Source: Rhodobacteraceae bacterium HTCC2083
GTDB lineage: Bacteria; Pseudomonadota; Alphaproteobacteria; Rhodobacterales; Rhodobacteraceae
Direction: 5' to 3'
Length of the DNA: 45,147 nucleotides
Assembly: GCA_000156115.1 (NCBI GenBank)
Contig: DS995276.1
Location: 2,853,011-2,898,157, forward strand
The notes under the pieces were generated by a model, which was not told the DNA's origin, did not search any database, and worked only from the letters and a program-made list of their open reading frames with translations. Each line of letters begins with the position of its first letter. The first letter of the stretch is position 1. Position numbers and translations under genes: made by a program. Below are positions 9,116 through 16,335 of the stretch, one piece after another.

Positions 9116-9240
9116 GCCGCAGCGAACGGCACGTATTTCCGAACCAGTCGTTGGTGCATAACGCGGCTAAGGTCGGCTGGGTGCGGGGTGATCAGCCATC
9201 GGGTGGGGTAGGGTGACGCTGGTGACGCTTTTTCTCACTA
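9093..9240. repeat. Dispersed repeat, left block, interrupted by IS6-type element
   Basis: Starts with gcgttgtgtgagttcagac and matches 6114-6245 almost base for base, including the gtgacgct-g-gtgacgct motif. After about 15 further bases the sequence passes directly into the IS6-type element at 9241; the minisatellite and right block are missing. The block also supplies the artificial 5' end of the amidase frame. Confidence 0.85.
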
Positions 9241-10057
9241 GGTCTTGTCAGAAGAAAGCTGCTTGAGACGGGCAGGGTGGTCTCGTGCGTTTGAGGATGA
9301 CAAAACGCTCCGCATTTCGCTACTTCAAAACCAGTCCTGAGATCATTCGCCTGGCTGTTATGCTCTACGTCCGATTTCCGCTCTCGCTACGAAACGTTGA
9401 GGACCTGCTGCACGAACGCGGCATCGAGATTAGCCATGAGACGGTCCGGTTCTGGTGGAACAGATTTGGACCGATGTTTGCAGCCGAGATCCGCAGAGAA
9501 CGGGTTCAGCAGATGCGCGCATACTCGAACTGGCAGTGGCATCTGGATGAGGTTTTTGTAAAGATTAACGGCGAGACGCACTACCTTTGGCGAGCCGTGG
9601 ATCACGAGGGCGAGGTGCTGGAAAGCTATGTCACGAAGCGCCGTGATCGCAAAGTGGCGCTGAAGTTCCTCAAGAAAACAATGAAGCGCTTTGGCCCACC
9701 ACATGTCATTGTGACCGATCTTCTGCGGTCTTACGGTGCCGCGATGAAGCTTATCGGCAATGCCGACAGACAAGAAACCGGCCGTTGGATTAACAACCGA
9801 GCTGAGAATTCGCACCTGCCGTTTCGACGACGAGAACGGGCCATGCAACGGTTCCGCAGCATGCGAAGTTTACAGAAATTCGCCACCGTTCATGCCTCCG
9901 TCTGCAACCATTTCAATCAGGATCGCGTACTCTACAGCAGAGACAATTTCAAGCTTAACCGCGCCGCCGCTCTTGCCGAGTGGCGCGATCTCGGTGCGGC
10001 GTAAATCGCAGCCTCACTGTCCTGGCAGAGGCGAGTTCGCATTCGTCTGACAGCACC
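9241..10057 (+). mobile_element. IS6-family insertion sequence, copy 1 (intact)
   Basis: An 817-bp element bounded by imperfect inverted ends: left ggtcttgtcagaagaaag, right (reverse complement) ggtgctgtcagacgaatg. It holds one transposase gene. Copies 2 (12541-13106, truncated) and 3 (28429-29246) share the sequence. The flanking 8-mers (tctcacta and acaaatgg) differ, so no target duplication remains, as expected after recombination between copies. Confidence 0.88.
9297..10004 (+). CDS. IS6-family transposase (copy 1)
   Basis: A DDE transposase of 235 residues from MTKRSAFRYF. It has an N-terminal helix-turn-helix (RNVEDLLHERGIEISHETVRFW) and a catalytic core with D in WHLDEVFV, D in VIVTD and E in NRAEN, the compact spacing of the IS6/IS26 family. 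I prefer ATG 9297 to the longer GTG 9285, because the equivalent upstream bases in copy 3 are altered while the ATG is kept. It appears intact. In the segment after SYGAAMK it reads LIGNADRQETGRW, unlike the other two copies, which suggests exchange between IS copies. Confidence 0.9.
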   Translation: MTKRSAFRYFKTSPEIIRLAVMLYVRFPLSLRNVEDLLHERGIEISHETVRFWWNRFGPMFAAEIRRERVQQMRAYSNWQWHLDEVFVKINGETHYLWRAVDHEGEVLESYVTKRRDRKVALKFLKKTMKRFGPPHVIVTDLLRSYGAAMKLIGNADRQETGRWINNRAENSHLPFRRRERAMQRFRSMRSLQKFATVHASVCNHFNQDRVLYSRDNFKLNRAAALAEWRDLGAA

Positions 10058-10201
10058 ACAAATGGCATAGGAGCGAAATTCTATAATTATAGTTAGGAAA
10101 ACACCATGAATTGTTGTAGTTTGATTGTATCAATGGCGCAGCGGCGCAACAAAGATCTATGGGTTCACATCACGCAAGATACCAACGTTTAGGATAAAAA
10201 G

Positions 10202-10813
10202 ATGAAAAAGTATTTTGCATCATTTCTATTTGGGTTTGGATTATTGGCCTGTCAGTCTTATGCTGGTGAATTAAAAATTGGCTCTTGGGGTGGTAATGTT
10301 CGCTCTGGTCCAAGTACAGAATATCCAAAAATTGGAAGCCTGAAAAATGGTGACCCGGTTGTTCTGTTGAAGAAACAAAGGCCTGCTAGAGATGGCTTTA
10401 ACTGGTTTAAGATTGCATATCGCAATGGTCGGGTTGGGTATCAATGGGGGGGGATACTTTGTGGTTTCAACAATAAGGTTAATGGCACATATGGCCTCTG
10501 TGAAAACGACAATAGATCCACACCACGAAGTTATGAATGTTTGGACCTAAATCAATTCCGCTCAAAAGAAGCTAAACGCAAAACAAAAATTACATTTTTC
10601 GTTGGCCAAACTGATAACTCATTCAAAATCTACTGGCTAGATTATAATGGAAGCAAGAAAGCATACACTAGCTTAGAATCAGGCACGAATTGGACCGCTG
10701 AGACATACATCTCTCATCCATGGGTTGTTTATAGAGTATCAGCTAATGGCAGTGAATCATGCCATAGCATTGTCAAGGGCAAGAAAAGTTCATCACAATG
10801 GCTTCTTAGATAA
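10202..10813 (+). CDS. Lipoprotein with bacterial SH3 domain and VHL beta-like domain
   Basis: A 203-residue exported protein. Residues 1-17 form a lipoprotein-like signal (lipobox LLAC, cysteine 17). Residues 25-88 match a bacterial SH3 domain (GNVRSGPSTEYPKIGSLKNG). Residues about 126-192 resemble the von Hippel-Lindau beta domain: KIYWLDYNG and then AYTSLESGTNWTAETY and SHPW align without gaps to human pVHL 87-117. The counterparts of the hydroxyproline-pocket residues W88, Y98, S111, H115 and W117 are W145, Y155, T168, H172 and W174. An AGGA ribosome site precedes the ATG. The gene is clearly AT-rich relative to its neighbours and lies between IS elements, so it is probably acquired. Its role, perhaps binding a modified peptide at the envelope, is inferred only. 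Confidence 0.75.
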   Translation: MKKYFASFLFGFGLLACQSYAGELKIGSWGGNVRSGPSTEYPKIGSLKNGDPVVLLKKQRPARDGFNWFKIAYRNGRVGYQWGGILCGFNNKVNGTYGLCENDNRSTPRSYECLDLNQFRSKEAKRKTKITFFVGQTDNSFKIYWLDYNGSKKAYTSLESGTNWTAETYISHPWVVYRVSANGSESCHSIVKGKKSSSQWLLR

Positions 10814-10818
10814 GAAGC
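10801..10818. other. Perfect palindrome over the stop codon
   Basis: The arms gcttctta and taagaagc (two-base centre) overlap the TAA of the VHL-like gene. It can form a tight hairpin at the end of the mRNA, but no T-run follows, so it is not a standard terminator. Confidence 0.5.
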
Positions 10819-10828
10819 GCTAAAGCGT

Positions 10829-11207
10829 TGTATCCTAGACGAACCTGCGGGTCACTTCCATTGTTACTGTAGCTTGTCTCTGAGCGCTTCGTAAGGAGTC
10901 TGACCGTTATGTGCGCCGTGCGGTCCAGCGAAGTTATAGAAGCGTTCCCATTCATCCAGGTTAGCCTCGAGATCCACGTCGCCTTTGTAACTGAGGAGCT
11001 GATAGAATTCTTGCTGATCGGAACGGTGTGATCGCCCGACCTTCCCATTGAGTTGAGGCGTGCCCCGTTTGATGTAGGCGTGCCTGATCCCGAGATCTAC
11101 GACATGCCAATGGAATTTGGCCTGAAACTCATGACCATTATCCGTGCGCACCTCGCGAATGCGGAAAGGGAACTTTTCGATGATATGATCAATGAAGTTG
11201 ATGGCGT
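10829..11207 (-). pseudogene. IS481-type transposase relic (C-terminal part)
   Basis: On the minus strand the frame reads INFIDHIIEKFPFRIREVRTDNGHEF and continues to KRGTPQLNGKVGRSHRSDQQEFY and GQTPYEALRDKLQ, the integrase core and C-terminus of an IS481-type transposase with the second aspartate in RTDNG and the glutamate position changed within GKVGRSHR. The 5' part is missing: the frame is cut at the left end of the IS3 element at 11208. The right end begins at tgtatcctag (10829). Confidence 0.75.
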
Positions 11208-11264
11208 TGAGCCTCCCCCTTTGAAGTGGTTCGCCCCTATAGCTAGGAAAGCGGAGGACCTGAG

Positions 11265-11543
11265 ATGGCCATTAAGAGACCAAAGCCCGAAGAGATTGTC
11301 GTGAAGTTACGGCAGGTTGAAGTTCTGATGGGGCAAGGCATGCCTCGGATTGACGCAATCAGACAGATCAGTGTGACTGAACAAACCTATTATCGCTGGA
11401 AGAAGAAGTATGGCGGAATGGGCACGGAACAACTCAAGGAATTAAAGCGCCTTCAGAAAGAGAACGAACGTCTTCGGCGTGCAGTTTCCGACCTGACGCT
11501 GGATAAGTTGATCTTAAGGGAGGCCGCATCGGGAAACTTCTAA
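11265..11543 (+). CDS. IS3-family transposase OrfA
   Basis: A 92-residue protein with the helix-turn-helix typical of OrfA ([17 protein letters not shown], then [14 protein letters not shown]) and a leucine-zipper-like region ([26 protein letters not shown]). It binds the element ends. A GGAGG ribosome site lies ahead of the ATG. The catalytic protein would come from a -1 frameshift into orfB near its 3' end. Confidence 0.88.
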   Translation: MAIKRPKPEEIVVKLRQVEVLMGQGMPRIDAIRQISVTEQTYYRWKKKYGGMGTEQLKELKRLQKENERLRRAVSDLTLDKLILREAASGNF

Positions 11544-12391
11544 GCCCCTCGCGCAGGCGTGCCTGCATCAATCACGTTCGTAGTCAGTTCAAAGTTTCTG
11601 AGCGTCGTGTCTGCCGTGTATTAGGCCAACACCGATCCACGCAGCGGCGGTTGCCACAAGGGCGTGCTGACGAAGAACGCTTGGTTGCGGACATGATCGA
11701 GTTCACACGCCAGTACGGCCGATATGGCTATCGTCGGGTTGCAGCCCTGCTGAGAGACGCGGGTTGGCAGGTTAATGACAAGCGTGTCGAACGCCTATGG
11801 CGACGTGAGGGGCTTAAAGTGCCAATGAAGCAACCAAAGAAAGGACGGCTCTGGCTGAATGACGGATCATGTGTCCGTTTACGTCCCGAGTATCGTAATC
11901 ACGTCTGGTCGTATGACTTCGTGCATCACCGGACAGATGATGGCAGGGCGTTTCGGACGCTTAACATCTTGGACGAGCATAGCCGAGAATGTCTGGCGAT
12001 CCGAGTGAAACGAAAGCTGAACTCGACGGAGGTCATCGACGCTCTTACGGACCTGTTCATCCTGCGGGGCGTGCCAGCCTACATTCGGTCGGATAATGGC
12101 CCGGAGTTCATTGCTGAGGCCGTCAGAGATTGGATCAAAGCCGTGGGAGCCAAGACGGCTTATATAGAACCTGGATCACCCTGGGAGAACGGATACTGCG
12201 AAAGCTTCAACGGGAGAATGCGAGACGAGTTGCTGAACGGAGAAATCTTCTACTCGCTCCGAGAAGCCCAAATCATCATTGAAAGATGGAGGAACCATTA
12301 CAACACCAAGCGACCACACAGTGCATTGGGCTACCGCCCGCCTGCGCCAGAGGCCATCGTTCCGATGGACCAAAGGCCAATCATGCACTAA
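11507..12391 (+). CDS. IS3-family transposase OrfB (catalytic part)
   Basis: The frame is open from 11507, just after a TAA, and is -1 relative to orfA. It reads [19 protein letters not shown] through an HTH_21-like segment ([18 protein letters not shown]) to an rve core with D in VWSYDFVH, D in IRSDNGPEF and E in YCESFNG, ending PIMH. No good start codon exists at the beginning, so it is most likely made as an OrfAB fusion by frameshifting; a TTG at 11651 is only the first formal start. I do not see a classical A6G slippery site. All three catalytic acids are present. Confidence 0.85.
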   Translation, partial: VDLKGGRIGKLLSPSRRRACINHVRSQFKVSERRVCRVLGQHRSTQRRLPQGRADEERLVADMIEFTRQYGRYGYRRVAALLRDAGWQVNDKRVERLWRREGLKVPMKQPKKGRLWLNDGSCVRLRPEYRNHVWSYDFVHHRTDDGRAFRTLNILDEHSRECLAIRVKRKLNSTEVIDALTDLFILRGVPAYIRSDNGPEFIAEAVRDWIKAVGAKTAYIEPGSPWENGYCESFNGRMRDELLNGEIFYSLREAQIIIERWRNHYNTKRPHSALGYRPPAPEAIVPMDQRPIMH

Positions 12392-12540
12392 CTTTCAAAT
12401 TGGACCACTCAAGTGGGGCTGCTCACGACCACACAGTGCATTGGGCTACCGCCCGCCTGCGCCAGAGGCCATCGTTCCGATGGACCAAAGGACGATCATG
12501 CACTAACTTTCAAATTGGACCACTCAAGTGGGACTGCTCA
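12311..12540. repeat. 115-bp tandem duplication of the IS3 right end
   Basis: The segment 12311-12425, from the cgaccacacagtgc region of orfB to the right inverted repeat, is repeated directly at 12426-12540 with a few substitutions (for example aggccaatc against aggacgatc). The second copy runs straight into the truncated IS6-type element. It therefore holds a second IS3 right end and a second copy of the OrfB C-terminus. Confidence 0.92.
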
Positions 12541-13106
12541 CGCAGAGAACGGGTTCAGCAGATGCGCGCATACTCGAACTGGCAGTGGCATCTGGATGAG
12601 GTTTTTGTAAAGATTAACGGCGAGACGCACTACCTTTGGCGAGCCGTGGATCACGAGGGCGAGGTGCTGGAAAGCTATGTCACGAAGCGCCGTGATCGCA
12701 AAGTGGCGCTGAAGTTCCTCAAGAAAACAATGAAGCGCTTTGGCCCAGCACATGTCATTGTGACCGATCTTCTGCGGTCTTACGGCGCCGCGATGAAGGA
12801 CATCGGCAACGAGCAGAGGCAGGAAACGGGCCGCTGGAAAAACAACAGAGCTGAGAATTAGCACCTTCCGTTTCGACGACGAGAACGGGCCATGCAACGG
12901 TTCCGCAGCATGCGAAGTTCACAGAAATTCGCCACCGTTCATGCCTCCGTCTGCAACCATTTCAATCAGGATCGCGTACTCTACAGCAGAGACAATTTCA
13001 AGCTTAACCGCGCCGCCGCTCTTGCCGAGTGGCGCGATCTCGATGCGGCGTAAATCGCAGCGTCACTGTCTTGGCAGAGGCAAATTCGCATTCGTCTGAC
13101 AGCACC
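12541..13106 (+). pseudogene. IS6-family transposase, 5'-truncated copy 2
   Basis: Starts abruptly at gcagagaacgggttcagcag, corresponding to 9493 of copy 1, and runs to the right inverted end at 13106. The helix-turn-helix is missing and the frame has a TAG immediately after the catalytic RAEN motif (gagaattag where intact copies read gagaattcg). The part before SYGAAMK matches copy 1, whereas KDIGNEQRQETGRW matches copy 3, so this copy is a mosaic. Confidence 0.88.
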
Positions 13107-13136
13107 GCTTCATGGGCTTGGCAGCTCCAATAGTTA

Positions 13137-15062
13137 TTATTCGCTGCTGAGATGTTTATAAATTGTGGTCCGTGATACACCCAATCTGCGTGACACAAGG
13201 CTAACATTCCCCCCCATTTCAAGCCACGTTTTTTTAATTAAAACGCAGCTTTCTTTGCGCACAGGTGAATTGGAACATGACATGCATGGTGTTAACCCTT
13301 CGGATTTAAGTTGAGTGCCACCTGAGATAGCCTCAGCGCGGATGATTGGTCCGTCCGCATTAGAAAGTAACATTTGAATGGTCCGCTTTAGTTGTTTGAC
13401 CTGGCCCGGCCAGTCGCGTTTCTGTAAAGCATCCAAAGCCGATTTGGAGAATTTATGACAGGGCGAAACCTGGTATAAGAGCTCTGTTGCTAACAACCGA
13501 AAGTCTAACCTTTGTGAAAGATGTGGCAGAACAACTTGCGATCCCTGTAGCGCTTCCAGAAAGGCTGGGTCTAAATATTCACTCGCTTTTAGCTCTGTAA
13601 ACGATAACTGGCTTGAGGAAAATACAGCAGAAATTTCAGTTTTGCCCTGGTCAATTTTCGCTTCTTGTCGTTCTTCCAGGACTTGTATGAGGGCTTTTTG
13701 TGCCACGATCGGAAGCGCTTCGATACCGTTTAAAAACAGGCTCCCATTACGCGCCTTGTCTAGAAGGCATGCAGAAGAAATTGAGGATAAAGGTTGAAAA
13801 TAGGCCAGCTTGCCCGCCTCTCCAAACAACATTTCTTCGCAATTCTCTGCCGTTAATAAATTACATTTTATTTCGACAAAGGGCTGTTCGCAGAAGAGAA
13901 GTTTGTGCAATTCGGCCGCTGTAGCTTTCTTACCTGAACCACGGGCACCTTCAATAAACACTGGAAGCTCGTATTTCAGAGCATTTTTAGCCATCAGTAA
14001 GTGTCGTTTTAAACCGGCATCTTCCGCTATGTAACTCCTCTTGATTTTTACATTCTCGAGATCTTTTTTGTCGGTCTGAAAAACCTGCGGTAGCAATTTT
14101 ATGTTGGGCGCCTTTGAGCGACTTTGTAAATCCATGTCCACAATGCGTTTCGTCGTGCTTTCTTTAATCGCCATGAACACGGCAGATCCCATGACATCAT
14201 GGATGCGTATAATCTCATTGGAAGAGAGCCGGTTAATTATGTTAGAAAACGGAATAGAAAAAATATCACCAAAATGGCGTTTATGAGACAGGTTTAAGCC
14301 ATTTAACATCATTTTTGCATTGGTGTTTGCACCATCAATAAACCCATGTCCGTCTATGGCTATTAATGCAGCGCTTGTAGTCCCAAGATATTCGTGGCGA
14401 GCGTGAAAACTAATAATCAATGAGTGTTCAAACGCATCGGTAAACAAGCGATTTTCAACGTTTTTGCAAGCCAACTTAACTAATGCAAGAGTGTGGTGTT
14501 GCCGTGATGATGCATCAGATGTTGCATCAATCATTCCCACAATTTCATTATTAGGGTTGTAAATTGGTGCTGCAAAGCAAGACAAATTGCCAAGTTTGTA
14601 AAAAAAATGTTCGCGTCCAGCTACGATCTGTGATGAGCCCGTATGCAAGCACAAGCCCAAGGCATTCGTACCACGATATTCCTCAGTCCAGATAGACCCT
14701 GGAATAACTGCTTTGCCGGCATCGCTGTTTTTGAAGTCTTCGTCCCGCAGAGCATTTACGACAACGCCTTCACTATCTGCGTAGGCTACCATAAAGTTTG
14801 TGCCGGCGATTTGGTTATATAAAAGCTCCAGTTCAGGCATTACGAACTGTGTAATGTATTCATTTTTTTGGTTTGATTGATAAAGTTCAGTTTCAGATAT
14901 CACGGCGTCTATTGGTTTGCCATTTGGATCTAAACCAAAAGACGAGCTACGCTTCCAACTATCTGCGAGCGAAGCCTGTGAGATTTCAATTTCTGTACCA
15001 AGCGCGGTTTGAGCTAATTGATCACCTTGATCACCGCGCAAGTTGCCATCGAATAATGTCAT
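13137..15062 (-). CDS. AcoR-like transcriptional activator with degenerate sigma-54 AAA domain
   Basis: A 641-residue protein organised like AcoR-type activators: GAF-like sensor (about 70-205), PAS-like part (about 225-300), AAA domain (about 345-560) and a Fis-type helix-turn-helix at the end (GNVSLVSRRLGVSRTTIYKHL). The AAA domain is eroded: Walker A reads EGARGSGKKA (371-380), Walker B reads SLFLNGIEAL (441-450) where LFLDEI is expected, and no GAFTGA loop for sigma-54 contact can be seen near LFGEAGKLAY. A GGAG ribosome site precedes the ATG. It is divergent from the alcohol dehydrogenase/ABC operon and probably controls it. Loss of GAFTGA and of the Walker B acids suggests it works without sigma-54 and ATP hydrolysis. 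Confidence 0.85.
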   Translation of the reverse strand: MTLFDGNLRGDQGDQLAQTALGTEIEISQASLADSWKRSSSFGLDPNGKPIDAVISETELYQSNQKNEYITQFVMPELELLYNQIAGTNFMVAYADSEGVVVNALRDEDFKNSDAGKAVIPGSIWTEEYRGTNALGLCLHTGSSQIVAGREHFFYKLGNLSCFAAPIYNPNNEIVGMIDATSDASSRQHHTLALVKLACKNVENRLFTDAFEHSLIISFHARHEYLGTTSAALIAIDGHGFIDGANTNAKMMLNGLNLSHKRHFGDIFSIPFSNIINRLSSNEIIRIHDVMGSAVFMAIKESTTKRIVDMDLQSRSKAPNIKLLPQVFQTDKKDLENVKIKRSYIAEDAGLKRHLLMAKNALKYELPVFIEGARGSGKKATAAELHKLLFCEQPFVEIKCNLLTAENCEEMLFGEAGKLAYFQPLSSISSACLLDKARNGSLFLNGIEALPIVAQKALIQVLEERQEAKIDQGKTEISAVFSSSQLSFTELKASEYLDPAFLEALQGSQVVLPHLSQRLDFRLLATELLYQVSPCHKFSKSALDALQKRDWPGQVKQLKRTIQMLLSNADGPIIRAEAISGGTQLKSEGLTPCMSCSNSPVRKESCVLIKKTWLEMGGNVSLVSRRLGVSRTTIYKHLSSE

Positions 15063-15116
15063 TTTTTTCTCCTAGCGAAGGCATAGGACTTTTCTCTCTA
15101 AACTGCAAATTAGCTT

Positions 15117-15168
15117 AGTGTTCATAAAGTGAACAGTTTTCGGGCTATTATGACCAGAAGTGAACACT
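15117..15168. promoter_or_regulatory. Repeated TGTTCA/TGAACA operator candidates
   Basis: The divergent interval contains tgttca-N5-tgaaca (15119-15135) and a further tgaacact (15161-15168) that is the exact inverse of agtgttca (15117-15124). The two tgaaca half-sites are 31 bases apart, about three helical turns. They lie between the AcoR-like gene and the dehydrogenase operon. I found no TGGCAC-N5-TTGC sigma-54 promoter in this interval. Confidence 0.55.
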
Positions 15169-15242
15169 TTTTAATCTTGATGGAAAGCGTCAGCTTGTTG
15201 AGGTTTGACCAAGAAATAGGAAGTTAGATTGGAAGGCTATTC

Positions 15243-16295
15243 ATGCGCGCGCAAGTTCTAAAACAATACGACGATCACCTGACAGCACCGTCTTGGGTTG
15301 ACTTGGAAAATGTTCCGGATCCTAAAATTGAGAAAGCTAGCGATGTTATTGTCCGCATCGGGGGTGCCGGCGTTTGCCGTACTGATTTGCACATCATTGA
15401 AGGTGTTTGGCGCGAGGCGACTGATGCGGATCGCACGCTCCTGCCGCTCATAATGGGCCATGAAAACGCTGGCTGGATTGAAGACGTCGGGAGTGAAGTG
15501 GAGGGGCTCAAAAAGGGTGACCCTGTGATTGTACACCCGAAAATAACTGGTGGCACGTGTTTGGCATGCCGGCGGGGGCACGACATGCACGGTGAAAATG
15601 GCATGTTTCCTGGAGTTGATTGCAACGGCGGTTATGCGGAAGCGCTTAAAACCTCTGTTCGAAATATTGTGAAATTACCACAAACCTTGGTCCCTAAGGA
15701 AGTTGCGGCCTATTCAGATGCAGGGCTCACCGCCTACCGCGCTGCTAAGAAAGCTTCGCGGCATCTTCTACCCGGTGAAAAATGCGTTGTGATTGGATCT
15801 GGCGGATTAGGACACATTGGCATTCAAGTTTTGCGCGCCATGTGTGCGGCGGAAATTATTGTTGTTGATCCTTCTGACATGGCCTTAGCGCTTGCCGAAA
15901 CTTGTGGCGCAGATGCGTTAGTCAAAGCAGACGGTAACGAGGTACAAAAAGTCTTGGAATTGACAAAAGGCAAGGGTGCCGAAGCCGTATTAGATTTTGT
16001 AGCCGAGCGTGGAACAACTGCTAAAGGCCTGGCTATGACCCGCGATATGGGAAGCTATTATGTAGTTGGCTATGGCGAAGATATCAATGTGAGCGCCTTT
16101 GAGATGATCACCACAGAAAAAAATATAATTGGGAATTTAGTGGGAACATGGGCTGAGCTTACGGAGTTAATGTCTCTAGCCGACAAGGGCCTCGTGAATT
16201 TGGCTACGCAAGAATACAGCCTGGCTGATGCCAACCTGGCTTTGCAGGATTTGAATAACGGTAAGGTGAAGGGGCGTGGCGTCCTGATACCTTGA
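15243..16295 (+). CDS. Zinc-type alcohol dehydrogenase (MDR family)
   Basis: A 350-residue medium-chain dehydrogenase that would oxidise an alcohol with NAD. Catalytic zinc ligands are C45 (GVCRTDLH) and H73-E74 (MGHENAG); the Rossmann motif is GSGGLGHIG, followed by an acidic residue at VVDPSD that favours NAD. The structural zinc lobe is incomplete: the segment TGGTCLACRRGHDMHGENG keeps C106 and C109, but the first and fourth cysteines appear as glycine. It is the first gene of a plus-strand operon with a GlpV-like binding protein, permeases and two ATPases, so the substrate is probably an imported polyol or small alcohol. Confidence 0.88.
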   Translation: MRAQVLKQYDDHLTAPSWVDLENVPDPKIEKASDVIVRIGGAGVCRTDLHIIEGVWREATDADRTLLPLIMGHENAGWIEDVGSEVEGLKKGDPVIVHPKITGGTCLACRRGHDMHGENGMFPGVDCNGGYAEALKTSVRNIVKLPQTLVPKEVAAYSDAGLTAYRAAKKASRHLLPGEKCVVIGSGGLGHIGIQVLRAMCAAEIIVVDPSDMALALAETCGADALVKADGNEVQKVLELTKGKGAEAVLDFVAERGTTAKGLAMTRDMGSYYVVGYGEDINVSAFEMITTEKNIIGNLVGTWAELTELMSLADKGLVNLATQEYSLADANLALQDLNNGKVKGRGVLIP

Positions 16296-16335
16296 TAAAA
16301 AATCTACTGAATCAACACAAATGGGAGGAAGAATA

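Larger units (their letters stand above)
11208..12425 (+). mobile_element. IS3-family (IS407-group-like) insertion sequence, complete
   Basis: A 1218-bp element with matching ends: tgagcctccccctttgaag on the left and the reverse complement of ccactcaagtggggctgctca on the right. It carries overlapping orfA and orfB frames in the -1 relation usual for IS3 elements. Its left end recurs as relics at 29247-29371 and 38122-38236, both inverted. Its last 115 bases are duplicated directly downstream. Confidence 0.85.

Noticed and set aside
9233-10065. Target-site duplication of the IS6-type element
   Set aside because: The 8 bases on the left (tctcacta) and right (acaaatgg) differ.
15063-15242. Sigma-54 promoter for the alcohol dehydrogenase operon
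   Set aside because: Looked for TGGCAC-N5-TTGC in the divergent interval; tggaaagcgtcagcttg does not fit.
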